Assembly: GCA_043806135.1 (NCBI GenBank)
Contig: JAZDHG010000005.1
Span: forward strand, 1-39,226
From: JAGLQQ01 sp043806135
GTDB taxonomy: Bacteria > Omnitrophota > Gorgyraeia > B26-G9
Direction of reading: 5' to 3'
DNA: 39,226 nt
Below the pieces are notes generated by a model that saw only the letters and a program-made list of their open reading frames with translations, was not told the DNA's origin and ran no database searches. Both the position numbers and the translations under genes were made by a program. Below, one piece after another: positions 24,547-33,304 of this stretch (positions are counted from its first letter, which is position 1; each line of letters begins with the position of its first letter).

Positions 24547-25383
24547 ATGAAAAGAAATATAATTGAGATCAATGATGATAAATGCAATGGATGCGGATTA
24601 TGTATACCCAATTGTCCGGAAGGTGCGATCCGGATGATCGACGGCAAAGCGCGTCTTATAAGCGATCTGTTCTGCGACGGCCTGGGTGCTTGTCTGGGGC
24701 ATTGCCCTCAGGGCGCAATAACCATAACTGAGCGTGAGGCAGCTGATTATGACGAAAAAAAAGTTATGGATAACGTTGTAAAAGGAGGGCAAAACGTGAT
24801 CAAGGCTCATCTGGAGCACCTGAAATCACATGGACAGCAAGAATTTTATAATCAGGCTCAGGATTATTTAAAAGAAAAAAACATTGTAATCGAAGATGAA
24901 AAGCAGGAGAATATACGTGTGCATGCCAGTGACGGAGGATGTCCGGGCATGAAGATAATGGATTTTAAAAACAAAAAGACGCCAACTTCTGCTTCAAATC
25001 CCAATTTAACACCAAATTTTGAATTATCCCAATGGCCTATACAGCTTAAACTGCTTAACCCTCAGGCGCCGTATTTTGATGATGCTGATCTGGTAGTGGC
25101 GGCGGACTGTGTTCCTTTTTCCTATGCTAATTTTCATCAAAAGTTTCTGAAAGATAAAACACTTATTGTTTTCTGCCCGAAACTTGATGATGCTTATGAG
25201 GAATATGTTCAGAAGTTGAGTGCTATTTTCAAGAACCATAATATTAAAAGCATAACTATTGTGCATATGGAAGTACCCTGTTGTTCAGGAACCGTGCATA
25301 TTGTGGAAGAGGCATTGAAGAAATCGGGGAAAAACATAGTAATAAAGGATTACACTATTTCTTTAACAGGAGAGCTGATCTAA
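24547..25383 (+). CDS. 4Fe-4S ferredoxin-type protein adjoining Hcp
   Basis: The 278-residue product has an N-terminal ferredoxin domain. The first motif is complete (C13-x2-C16-x2-C19-x3-C23). The second reads C43-x5-C49-x3-C53 (CDGLGACLGHCP) and lacks the middle Cys, so one cluster is [3Fe-4S] or has another ligand. A linker of about 100 residues follows, then a domain with GGCPG, AADCVPF, FCPKLDD and VPCCSG cysteines. Proteins of this design are found beside hcp and probably donate its electrons. It is placed between the Rrf2 gene and hcp in one operon. Confidence 0.82.
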   Translation: MKRNIIEINDDKCNGCGLCIPNCPEGAIRMIDGKARLISDLFCDGLGACLGHCPQGAITITEREAADYDEKKVMDNVVKGGQNVIKAHLEHLKSHGQQEFYNQAQDYLKEKNIVIEDEKQENIRVHASDGGCPGMKIMDFKNKKTPTSASNPNLTPNFELSQWPIQLKLLNPQAPYFDDADLVVAADCVPFSYANFHQKFLKDKTLIVFCPKLDDAYEEYVQKLSAIFKNHNIKSITIVHMEVPCCSGTVHIVEEALKKSGKNIVIKDYTISLTGELI

Positions 25384-25450
25384 CTAAAAACATAACGGTT
25401 TTATATAGCTGAAAAACAGCTAAATAATTCAAAAAAGGAGAGGAAATAAA

Positions 25451-27133
25451 ATGAGTATGTATTGCAGGCAGTGTGAACAAACAGGTAAGGGAACCGGGTG
25501 CACAATTCAGGGAGTTTGCGGTAAAAATGAAGAGGTTGCACGATTACAGGATGTGTTAACTTACAGCTTGATGGGTATTTCTGAATTTGCGGATAAGGCA
25601 AGAGAGCTGGGAGTAAAAGATCAAGAAACGGACATGTTTGTTATAGAGGGGTTGTTTACCTGCGTTACTAATGTTGATTTTGACCCGGAGCGCATCAGAG
25701 CACTTATTGATACATCCGCAGTTGTTAAGGAAAGGATCAAAAAATTATTCCTTGGTGCGTATAAGAAAAAGTACAAAAAGATTTTTGCGCTGGAACTGCC
25801 CGCGGCAGCTAGTTGGAAACCAGTCTCAAGTATGGACGAGTTACTTAAACAGGGCGTAGCGCTTGGGATTAATACATTTTCTGGAAATGAAGATATAAAA
25901 AGCCTTAAAGAGCTTCTTCTTTACGGACTGCGCGGAATGGCTGCATATGCAGATCATGCTTATGTATTGGGAGAAACTGATGAGCAGGTTAATGCTTTTT
26001 TTCATAAAGCACTCTCTGCGATTTTAGGTGATGATTTAGGTACGGATGCTTTAGTAGCTCTTAACATGGAACTTGGCCAGGTAAATATTAAGTGCATGGA
26101 AATTTTGGATAAAGGCCATACCAGCCATTTCCAGCATCCTGTTCCGACAACTGTTTCTTTAGGTATTAAAAAAGGACCGGCGATAATAGTTTCCGGTCAC
26201 GACCTGCTTGATTTAGAACAGCTTTTGAAACAGGCACAAGCAAGAGGTGTAAATGTTTATACGCATGGGGAAATGCTGCCGGCGCACGGTTATCCGGGGT
26301 TGAAGAAATATAAAAATCTTGTCGGGCATTTCGGTACTGCCTGGCAGAACCAGCAGAAGGAATTTGATAATATACCGGCAGCAATACTGATGACCACTAA
26401 TTGCATTCAAAAGCCGAAAGAATCATACAAAAACCGGATCTTCACCACAGGATTAGTCGGCTGGCCAGGGGTTGAGCATATTGAATCGAGAGACGGTAAA
26501 AAGGACTTTGCGAAAATTATCAATAAAGCTCTTGAATCAGGTGGTTTTAAGGAAAATAGACCCGGAAAAGATATACTGGCCGGTTTTGCGCACAATGCGG
26601 TATTGGGTATTGCTGATAAGGTTATTGCTGCTGTTAAAGCAAAACAGATTAGACATTTTTTCCTGATCGGCGGATGCGACGGGGCAAAACCGGGACGTAA
26701 TTACTATACAGAATTTGCCCAGAAAGTGCCTGCAGATTGTGTTATCCTTACGCTTGCCTGCGGTAAGTTCAGATTTAATACTTTTGATTTCGGTAACATC
26801 GGTGGTATTCCCAGATTGCTTGATTGCGGACAGTGTAATGACGCCTATTCAGCAATACAGATTGCATCTGCCTTGGCTGCGGCTTTTAACTGTTCGGTTA
26901 ATGATTTGCCTCTGTCCTTAATACTCTCATGGTATGAACAAAAGGCAGTGTGCATATTGCTTAGTTTATTGTCTCTGGGTATACAAAATATAAAATTAGG
27001 GCCGAGTTTGCCGGCATTTGTAAGTCCAAATGTGCTAAAGGTCCTGGTTGAGAAATTCAATATATCTCCTGTGGGAGATCCGGAAGAGGATCTGAACACT
27101 ATTTTAGGAGATCAAGTGGCAAAAACTGCTTAA
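25451..27133 (+). CDS. hcp: Hydroxylamine reductase / hybrid-cluster protein
   Basis: The 560-residue product follows AAAAAAGGAGAGG. The N-terminal cluster motif is C5-x2-C8-x8-C17-x5-C23, the class I [4Fe-4S] arrangement of anaerobes, as in Desulfovibrio. The later hybrid-cluster region includes HGEMLPAHGYP, TTNCIQKP, GGCDGAKPGRNYYTEFA, LACGKFRFN and DCGQCNDAYSA. Hcp reduces hydroxylamine in vitro and protects against nitric oxide, probably as an NO reductase. The paired ferredoxin gene upstream and the Rrf2 regulator support a nitrosative-stress operon. A 6-bp hairpin (25406-25422) precedes the ribosome site. Confidence 0.96.
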   Translation: MSMYCRQCEQTGKGTGCTIQGVCGKNEEVARLQDVLTYSLMGISEFADKARELGVKDQETDMFVIEGLFTCVTNVDFDPERIRALIDTSAVVKERIKKLFLGAYKKKYKKIFALELPAAASWKPVSSMDELLKQGVALGINTFSGNEDIKSLKELLLYGLRGMAAYADHAYVLGETDEQVNAFFHKALSAILGDDLGTDALVALNMELGQVNIKCMEILDKGHTSHFQHPVPTTVSLGIKKGPAIIVSGHDLLDLEQLLKQAQARGVNVYTHGEMLPAHGYPGLKKYKNLVGHFGTAWQNQQKEFDNIPAAILMTTNCIQKPKESYKNRIFTTGLVGWPGVEHIESRDGKKDFAKIINKALESGGFKENRPGKDILAGFAHNAVLGIADKVIAAVKAKQIRHFFLIGGCDGAKPGRNYYTEFAQKVPADCVILTLACGKFRFNTFDFGNIGGIPRLLDCGQCNDAYSAIQIASALAAAFNCSVNDLPLSLILSWYEQKAVCILLSLLSLGIQNIKLGPSLPAFVSPNVLKVLVEKFNISPVGDPEEDLNTILGDQVAKTA

Positions 27134-27221
27134 ACCCGGTTTATATTAAAATGCTTGCATTACAGCAAAATAAAAAAGTGCCTAGGAATCTCCTGGATTT
27201 CCAAGTTTTCCTGCAATTTTT

Positions 27222-27506
27222 ATGCGCAGATTATATTTCAGATGGTATTATCTGCTGGGATTAAACTGCCTGCACAAAGAATTGTTTGATTTAAAAGCAT
27301 ATTCAAATGATAAAGTATTTAAAAATAGTCTTGAAAATGTGCGAAAAATAGGTTTAGATGTTGCCGTTCTTGAGGAGCGTTTTGATATTGATGCTATTGA
27401 TGATTTGAGTAGGCTTAGCCGGGAGTTGGAAAAGGGCGGTTTTCGCAACAATATTAATTATAATGAGTTAAGAGATAGAGCTAAAACAATTTTAAAAAAA
27501 AGTTGA
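27222..27506 (+). pseudogene. C-terminal remnant of a DUF2064 / TIGR04282-type transferase
   Basis: The 94-codon frame has no ribosome site. Its sequence fits the last third of GT-A-like DUF2064 proteins: YYLLGLNCLHKELFD matches the family's DGGYYLIGL segment, then a long helix, then DVAVLEERFDIDAIDDL, where the family has a DVDTPEDL motif. Just upstream an SDG is encoded in another frame, so a frameshift separates it from YYLLGL, and the 5' two thirds of the gene are missing. It is a decayed fragment between hcp and the third Rrf2 gene. The family call rests on remembered motifs. Confidence 0.55.
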
Positions 27507-27560
27507 CAAATATATTTTTTTCATTATAATTACTAGTAATGCTATAGAATTACTAGTAAT
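27503..27560 (+). promoter_or_regulatory. Consensus promoter with two ATTACTAGTAAT operators
   Basis: TTGACA (27503-27508), a 16-bp spacer and TATAAT (27525-27530). Two identical perfect palindromes ATTACTAGTAAT lie at 27529-27540 and 27549-27560, exactly 20 bp apart, so both face the same side of the helix. The first abuts the -10 and the second covers the start region. The Rrf2 protein encoded at 27572 is the natural ligand. Confidence 0.85.
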
Positions 27561-27571
27561 TGGAGGATTTG

Positions 27572-28012
27572 ATGAAAATTTCTACAAAGGCAAGATACGG
27601 AACAAGATTGATGCTGAAGCTGGGAATGCATTACGAGCAGGGACCGCTTCTTCTTAAAGATATAGCCAGGCTTGAAGATATTTCGGAAAAATACCTGAGT
27701 CAGATCGTTATTCCTTTAAAAAATGCCGGTTTGATAAATTCGTTGCGCGGTGCGCACGGCGGATATGTTTTAGCAAGACAGCCGGCTCTGATCAACATGA
27801 GAGAGGTTGTGGAAGTTCTGGAAGGGGAAATAAGTCTTGTTGATTGCGTGAAAAGCCCGGCATCTTGTGAGCGCACAGCATTGTGTGTGACGCGGACTCT
27901 TTGGGCCAAGATGGGACAAAAGATGATCCAGGTTCTCGAAGCTTTAACATTGGCTGATTTAATAGAGCAGTGTGAAAATAAAAATTCCAAAAGCATTGTT
28001 TACAGTATTTAG
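27572..28012 (+). CDS. Rrf2-family regulator (IscR/CymR-like) of the sulfur operon
   Basis: The ATG at 27572 with GGAGG at 27562-27566 is chosen over an in-frame TTG at 27560; it gives 146 residues. The Rrf2 HTH (ISTKARYGTRLMLKLG, ISEKYLSQIVIPLKNAGLI, GAHGGYVLA) is followed by C92, C99 and C105 as in IscR. CymR, the Gram-positive cysteine-metabolism repressor, has the same fold without this cysteine triad, so an Fe-S sensor is likelier. It leads the metY-cysK-metX-metW-mnmA-nadA run and probably adjusts cysteine and sulfur supply to Fe-S demand. Confidence 0.88.
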   Translation: MKISTKARYGTRLMLKLGMHYEQGPLLLKDIARLEDISEKYLSQIVIPLKNAGLINSLRGAHGGYVLARQPALINMREVVEVLEGEISLVDCVKSPASCERTALCVTRTLWAKMGQKMIQVLEALTLADLIEQCENKNSKSIVYSI

Positions 28013-28050
28013 ATTTGAAATGCATACAATTAAAATAAAGGAGAATTAAA

Positions 28051-29346
28051 ATGTCAAAATTGGATAGCAAGCTAAAAGTTGAAACGCTCGCTTTGCATGG
28101 CGGGCAGGAGGCAGACGCAAGTACAGGAGCGCGTGCAGTACCTATTTACCAGACCACATCATTTGTTTTTAAGGACACAGAACATGCGGCGAATTTGTTT
28201 GCGCTTAAAGAATTCGGCAATATCTATACCCGTTTGATGAACCCGACAAATGATGTTCTAGAAAAAAGAATTGCTGCTTTAGAGGGTGGTGTCGGAGCAC
28301 TGGCAACAGCCAGCGGACAGGCAGCAATTACGCTTGCGCTCCTTAATATCGCGCAAGCCGGCGATGAAATAATATCTGCGGATAATCTTTACGGCGGTAC
28401 ATATACTCTATTTCACTATACTTTCAAAAGAATGGGAATTAAAGTAAAATTTGTAAAATCAGAAGATCTTGGAGGGTTTAAAAAAGCGATCACGCCCAAG
28501 ACCAAGGCGATTTATGCTGAATCCATAGGTAACCCAAAACTCAATGTTACTGATTTGGAAGCACTGGCTAAAATAGCCCATGATAATAAAATCCCTTTTG
28601 TGCTTGATAATACAGTTTCCCCGTACTTGCTCAGGCCGTTTGAGCACGGGGTGGATATTATAGTATATTCTGCGACAAAGTTCATCGGAGGGCACGGTAC
28701 ATCGATCGGCGGATTGATTGTGGATTCGGGAAAATTCGACTGGACCAGCGGGAAGTTTCCTCTTATCGCGGACCCTGATCCGAGTTATCACGGGATTAAT
28801 TTTATCGAGGCATTAAAACCTATGGGCAATATCGCCTATATTATTAAAGCACGTGTTACCTTGTTGAGAGATATTGGACCGGCAATGTCGCCGTTTAATG
28901 CGTTTTTGTTTTTACAGGGGTTGGAAACCCTGCCTCTGCGTATGCAGCGTCACACGGAAAATGCGCTTAAGGTTGCCAAGTACCTTGAAAAACATAAAGA
29001 TGTCTCTTGGATAAATTATCCTGGCCTTGATTCAAGCCCAGAGAAGAAAAAAGCAGACAAATATCTTGCTAAAGGCGCAGGAGCAATACTTGGCTTTGGT
29101 ATAAAAGGCGGGATTGAAGCCGCTAAGAAATTTATTGATTCTTTAGAATTGATTTCTCATCTGGCTAATGTCGGTGATGCAAAAACACTGGCAATCCATC
29201 CGGCAAGTACTACACATCAGCAGCTTACAGTTGAAGAACAGGCGGCAACCGGAGTAACCGCGGATTATATCCGTTTATCAATAGGTATTGAAAACGTAGA
29301 TGATATTATTGCCGATATCGAGCAGGCATTAAAACAAGCTAAATAA
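28051..29346 (+). CDS. metY: O-acetylhomoserine sulfhydrylase
   Basis: The 431-residue PLP enzyme of the Cys/Met metabolism family follows AAAGGAG. ALHGGQEADASTGARAVPIYQTTSFVF at the start, the ALATASGQAA segment and the Schiff-base lysine K210 (SATKFIGGHG) identify it. It condenses O-acetylhomoserine with sulfide to homocysteine. metX, which makes O-acetylhomoserine, follows two genes later. Length and motifs are standard. It is transcribed with the Rrf2 regulator, 38 bp upstream. Confidence 0.95.
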   Translation: MSKLDSKLKVETLALHGGQEADASTGARAVPIYQTTSFVFKDTEHAANLFALKEFGNIYTRLMNPTNDVLEKRIAALEGGVGALATASGQAAITLALLNIAQAGDEIISADNLYGGTYTLFHYTFKRMGIKVKFVKSEDLGGFKKAITPKTKAIYAESIGNPKLNVTDLEALAKIAHDNKIPFVLDNTVSPYLLRPFEHGVDIIVYSATKFIGGHGTSIGGLIVDSGKFDWTSGKFPLIADPDPSYHGINFIEALKPMGNIAYIIKARVTLLRDIGPAMSPFNAFLFLQGLETLPLRMQRHTENALKVAKYLEKHKDVSWINYPGLDSSPEKKKADKYLAKGAGAILGFGIKGGIEAAKKFIDSLELISHLANVGDAKTLAIHPASTTHQQLTVEEQAATGVTADYIRLSIGIENVDDIIADIEQALKQAK

Positions 29347-29366
29347 TGCGAAAGGGGGTGAGGGTT

Positions 29367-30302
29367 ATGGGTAAAGCATTTGCAGAAATTACCAAAACAA
29401 TGGGCAATACACCTCTGGTTAAGCTGAATAAATTAACTAAAGGGCTTGATGCTGCTATTTATGTTAAGCTTGAGTTTTTTAATCCTCTTTCGAGTGTTAA
29501 GGACAGGATCGGAGTTTCCATGATCGAGGCCGCAGAGCGCGATGGTAAGCTAAAAAAAGATTCGGTTGTTATTGAACCGACCAGCGGAAATACCGGGATC
29601 GCGTTAGCTTTTGTTTGCGCCGCCAAAGGGTACAAACTGATATTAACCATGCCTGATACAATGAGTATAGAACGCAGAAAGCTGCTTAAAATTCTCGGTG
29701 CTGAACTGGTGCTTACTGAAGGAGCAAAGGGGATGAAAGGTGCTGTTGAGAAAGCAGAGGAACTAGTCAAGCAAACAAAGAACAGTTTTATGCCGCAGCA
29801 GTTTAATAATCCGGCAAACCCCCAAATACATAGAAAAACAACAGCAGAAGAGATATGGCGTGATACGGATGGAAAAGTAGATATATTTATAGCCGGAGTC
29901 GGCACAGGAGGAACGATCACAGGTGTAGGTGAGGTTTTAAAATCACGCAAACCCGATGTAAAGATTATCGCTCTTGAACCTAAAGAATCGCCTGTATTAT
30001 CAGGCGGTCAGCCAGGCGCTCATAAGATACAGGGCATTGGAGCCGGTTTCATCCCTCAGGTATTAAACCGGGATATTATTGATGAGATCATACTTGTTTC
30101 TCATGAAGATTCAGGCAGAATTGCGCGCCAGTTAGCTAAAGAAGAAGGTTTGCTTGTTGGTATCTCAAGCGGTGCTGCAGTATGGGCATCATTACAGGTG
30201 GCAAAACGTCCTGAATCAAAAGGGAAGAATATTGTTACTGTTCTGCCAAGCTGCGGAGAAAGATACCTGTCTACATGGCTTTTTGATGAAGATATGGTGT
30301 GA
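29367..30302 (+). CDS. cysK: Cysteine synthase
   Basis: The ATG at 29367, after a G-rich ribosome site, is preferred over an ATG at 29346 that overlaps the metY stop; the product has 311 residues. The Schiff-base lysine K45 lies in PLSSVKDRIG, with the substrate loop TSGNTGIALA and the phosphate-binding GTGGTITG. It makes cysteine from O-acetylserine and sulfide. No serine acetyltransferase gene is in the window. It is co-transcribed with metY. Confidence 0.94.
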   Translation: MGKAFAEITKTMGNTPLVKLNKLTKGLDAAIYVKLEFFNPLSSVKDRIGVSMIEAAERDGKLKKDSVVIEPTSGNTGIALAFVCAAKGYKLILTMPDTMSIERRKLLKILGAELVLTEGAKGMKGAVEKAEELVKQTKNSFMPQQFNNPANPQIHRKTTAEEIWRDTDGKVDIFIAGVGTGGTITGVGEVLKSRKPDVKIIALEPKESPVLSGGQPGAHKIQGIGAGFIPQVLNRDIIDEIILVSHEDSGRIARQLAKEEGLLVGISSGAAVWASLQVAKRPESKGKNIVTVLPSCGERYLSTWLFDEDMV

Positions 30303-30458
30303 TATCAAGGAAAAAGTAAAAAGGTAAAATTAAAAAGAGCGAATAGCGGACAGCTGTTAACGATTAAGGAAGCAGTTTATAATTCAAAACCTGTTAACTA
30401 GGAAATTGATTATATATGATTTTAGACAATGAACTTTTGGCTTAAGCTTGGAGAATAA

Positions 30459-31589
30459 ATGGACGAGAAAAATAGCATAGGGGTAGTGCAGACAAAATAT
30501 TATACTTTTGCGGAAAATCCGCATGAGATTAAGCTGGAGTCTGGACAGAAACTGGGCCCGATAAAAGTTGCGTATGAGACTTACGGCAGATTGAATAAGG
30601 ATAAAAGTAACGCAGTTTTAATTGTGCATGCTTTTTCAGGCGATGCACATGCCGCAGGACTTGATGAACAGGCCAGTAAACCTGGCTGGTGGAACGATAT
30701 GATCGGCCCGGGTAAGGCGTTTGATACAGATAAATACTTTGTGATCTGCTCAAATGTGATCGGCGGCTGCATGGGTAGTACCGGACCATCATCACTCAAC
30801 CCGAAGACAGACAGGCCCTATGGCCTTGATTTTCCGCTGATCACCATTGCGGATATGGTCAGGGTGCAGAAAAAACTTATAGATGATTTGGGTATAAAAA
30901 AGTTGTTAAGTGTCTGCGGCGGCTCAATGGGCGGTATGCAGGTTTTGCAGTGGTTTGTATCTTATCCTGAGATGGTCGTATCGGCAATACCAATTGCCAC
31001 TACTCTAAAACATTCTCCGCAGCAGATTGCTTTTGATGAAGTCGGCCGCCAGGCAGTAATGGCTGATCCGGACTGGAGGCAAGGGGATTATTACGAGTAC
31101 GGTCAGCCGGAACGGGGGCTGGCTGTTGCGCGCATGATCGGACACATTACTTATATGAGCGATAAGTCTATGGAAAAAAAGTTTTCCCGCAGGCTTAAAC
31201 AGGACAATGGCTATAGTTACAGCTTTAGATCTGATTTTGAAGTTGAAGGATATCTGCGTTACCGGGGTGACAGCTTTGTGAAAAGATTTGATGCTAATTC
31301 ATACCTTTATATAACAAAGGCTATGGATTACTTTGATCTATCAGAGGGAAAACTTATCGCGGATAAGAAAAAGATTGATACAAAATTTCTAATAATCGCT
31401 TTTAAATCAGACTGGCTGTATCCATCATATCAGTCAAAAGATATAGTGCGGGCACTTAAACTTAAAGATGTTGATGTGACTTATTGCGAAATAGAATCTA
31501 CCTCGGGCCATGATGCGTTCCTGCTTGAGGTTGATGAACAGACGCATTTGATAAAGCATTTTCTTAATTCTGTAAGCAAGGGTAAATAA
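30459..31589 (+). CDS. metX: Homoserine O-acetyltransferase
   Basis: The 376-residue alpha/beta-hydrolase-fold enzyme has the nucleophile S156 in GGSMGGMQ, the Asp in FKSDWLYP and the His in SGHDAFLLE, plus the family's NVIGGCMGSTGPSS segment. It acetylates homoserine with acetyl-CoA; some relatives use succinyl-CoA and sequence alone does not settle this. A 156-bp gap before it holds no clear terminator. metW follows after 17 bp, the usual metX-metW pairing. Confidence 0.95.
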   Translation: MDEKNSIGVVQTKYYTFAENPHEIKLESGQKLGPIKVAYETYGRLNKDKSNAVLIVHAFSGDAHAAGLDEQASKPGWWNDMIGPGKAFDTDKYFVICSNVIGGCMGSTGPSSLNPKTDRPYGLDFPLITIADMVRVQKKLIDDLGIKKLLSVCGGSMGGMQVLQWFVSYPEMVVSAIPIATTLKHSPQQIAFDEVGRQAVMADPDWRQGDYYEYGQPERGLAVARMIGHITYMSDKSMEKKFSRRLKQDNGYSYSFRSDFEVEGYLRYRGDSFVKRFDANSYLYITKAMDYFDLSEGKLIADKKKIDTKFLIIAFKSDWLYPSYQSKDIVRALKLKDVDVTYCEIESTSGHDAFLLEVDEQTHLIKHFLNSVSKGK

Positions 31590-31606
31590 AACAAAAGGTA
31601 TTCAGT

Positions 31607-32197
31607 ATGCCTGAAAAAGAAAGATTCGATCATCAGATAATATGCCGTATTGTTGAGCCGGGCTCCAGAGTATTGGATCTGGGGTGCGGGGACGGAGACC
31701 TTTTGCGCCTTCTGCGTGATGAGAAAAATGCCTCTGTGCAGGGTATTGAACTCAATGAAAAGGCCATTTACAAATGTGTGGAAAAAGGAATAAGCGTTTT
31801 TCATGAGGACTTTGAAGGAGGGCTTTTCGGCTATCCTGAGGGGTCTTTTGACTATGTCATACTTAACCAGAGTATGCAGGAAACAAAAAATCTTTACTTT
31901 GTAATAAAAGAGGCATTGCGGGTCGGCAAAAAGGTAATCGTCGGTTTTCCGAATTTTGCTTTTTACAAGGCAAGAGCTAGGCTGTTTTTTAAAGGTAAGG
32001 TACCGGTCACAAAGTCACTGCCTTATAAGTGGTATGATACCCCGAACCTGCATTTTTTAAGCTTAACCGATTTTGTTGTTTTCTGCCGGGAAGAAAATAT
32101 AAAAATTATTAACCGTTTTTTTATGAAAGATACTAGAATAGTTAAAATCTTGCCTAATCTGTTTGCTTTAAACGGAATCTTTTTAATAAACAGATAG
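31607..32197 (+). CDS. metW: MetW methyltransferase-fold protein
   Basis: The 196-residue product has the SAM-type motif VLDLGCGDGDLL near the N-terminus, then GIELNEKAI, the QSMQET segment and the NFAFYKARARLFFKGKVPVTKSLPYKWYDTPNLHFLS stretch characteristic of MetW. MetW accompanies MetX in methionine synthesis and is reported to help MetX activity; its own chemistry is unclear. Its TAG stop overlaps an alternative GTG start of mnmA. Confidence 0.94.
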   Translation: MPEKERFDHQIICRIVEPGSRVLDLGCGDGDLLRLLRDEKNASVQGIELNEKAIYKCVEKGISVFHEDFEGGLFGYPEGSFDYVILNQSMQETKNLYFVIKEALRVGKKVIVGFPNFAFYKARARLFFKGKVPVTKSLPYKWYDTPNLHFLSLTDFVVFCREENIKIINRFFMKDTRIVKILPNLFALNGIFLINR

Positions 32198-32211
32198 TGA
32201 GGGATCCTGGT

Positions 32212-33291
32212 ATGAAACAAGGAAAGAAGAAAGTATTAGTCGCGATGAGCGGCGGAGTTGATTCATCGGTTGCGGCTTATCTTTTGAAAGAACAGGGATA
32301 TGAGGTTGTGGGACTCACAATGTGTCTGGGGATTCCGGATACTGCGGATGCTTCTGGAACTAGATGCTGCGGAACGGAAGCGATCGAAGATGCCAAAAAA
32401 GTATGCCTACAGCTTGGATTAATGCACCATGTGCTTGATTTTTCAAAGGAGATGGAAGATGATGTTATCGGCGACTTTATCGAAGAGTATTTGAATGGAC
32501 GCACACCGAATCCTTGCGTTCGCTGTAATAAATATTTAAAATTCGGCAAGCTTCTTGATTATGCAAAAAATATCGGGTTTGATTTTTTGGCAACAGGGCA
32601 TTATGCTAAGATAAAAAAAGTAGATGATAAATATTTTCTTTACCTGGCAGAAGACAAACTAAAAGACCAGACATATTTTTTATACTGTATTCCTAAGGAT
32701 GATCTTTGTAAAATACTTTTTCCTCTTGGCGGGTATACCAAAGAAAAGGTAAGAGAAATCGCCCATAAAAACAAACTCCCTGTTTTCTCTAAACCGGAAA
32801 GCCAGGATATTTGTTTTGTGCCTGATGGCGATTATAAAAAGTTTATTTTAAAAAGAAAAGGCGTCTTTGCAAAAGGTGATATTGTTAATAAGCAGGGCAG
32901 AGTGTTAGGTATGCATGCAGGAATAATAAACTACACCCTAGGGCAACGGTCCGGTTTGGGTATAGCGCATGAGAACCCGTTGTACGTGATAGCCTTGGAT
33001 ACGGATAAAAATCAGGTAGTTGTGGGGCAAAGAGAAGATTTAAAATCAACCGCACTTAGAGCAAGAGATCTTAATTGCTTTGCAGATGATTTCTCGAAAC
33101 ATGTTTTGGCAAAGATAAGATACTCTCAGAAGCAGGCGGAATGCTCGATTATTTTCAATGAGGATAAGAGTGAAGCAAAAGTTGTTTTTAGTATAGCTCA
33201 GGAAGCAATTACTCCGGGGCAGTCGATTGTTTTTTATAATGAAGATAGAGTGCTTGGCGGTGGAATAATTGAAAAGGTATCATTAGATTAA
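32212..33291 (+). CDS. mnmA: tRNA 2-thiouridine synthase MnmA
   Basis: The ATG at 32212 with GAGGGA 8 nt upstream gives 359 residues; a GTG at 32197 would add five. The ATP-pyrophosphatase loop is SGGVDSS. The catalytic cysteines lie in NPCVRCN and in SQDICFVPDGDY. It places sulfur at U34 of Glu, Gln and Lys tRNAs. Sulfur would come from a cysteine desulfurase such as the one at 34826. Placement within a cysteine operon links sulfur supply and tRNA thiolation. Confidence 0.96.
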   Translation: MKQGKKKVLVAMSGGVDSSVAAYLLKEQGYEVVGLTMCLGIPDTADASGTRCCGTEAIEDAKKVCLQLGLMHHVLDFSKEMEDDVIGDFIEEYLNGRTPNPCVRCNKYLKFGKLLDYAKNIGFDFLATGHYAKIKKVDDKYFLYLAEDKLKDQTYFLYCIPKDDLCKILFPLGGYTKEKVREIAHKNKLPVFSKPESQDICFVPDGDYKKFILKRKGVFAKGDIVNKQGRVLGMHAGIINYTLGQRSGLGIAHENPLYVIALDTDKNQVVVGQREDLKSTALRARDLNCFADDFSKHVLAKIRYSQKQAECSIIFNEDKSEAKVVFSIAQEAITPGQSIVFYNEDRVLGGGIIEKVSLD

Positions 33292-33304
33292 AGGTTGGGA
33301 ACTT

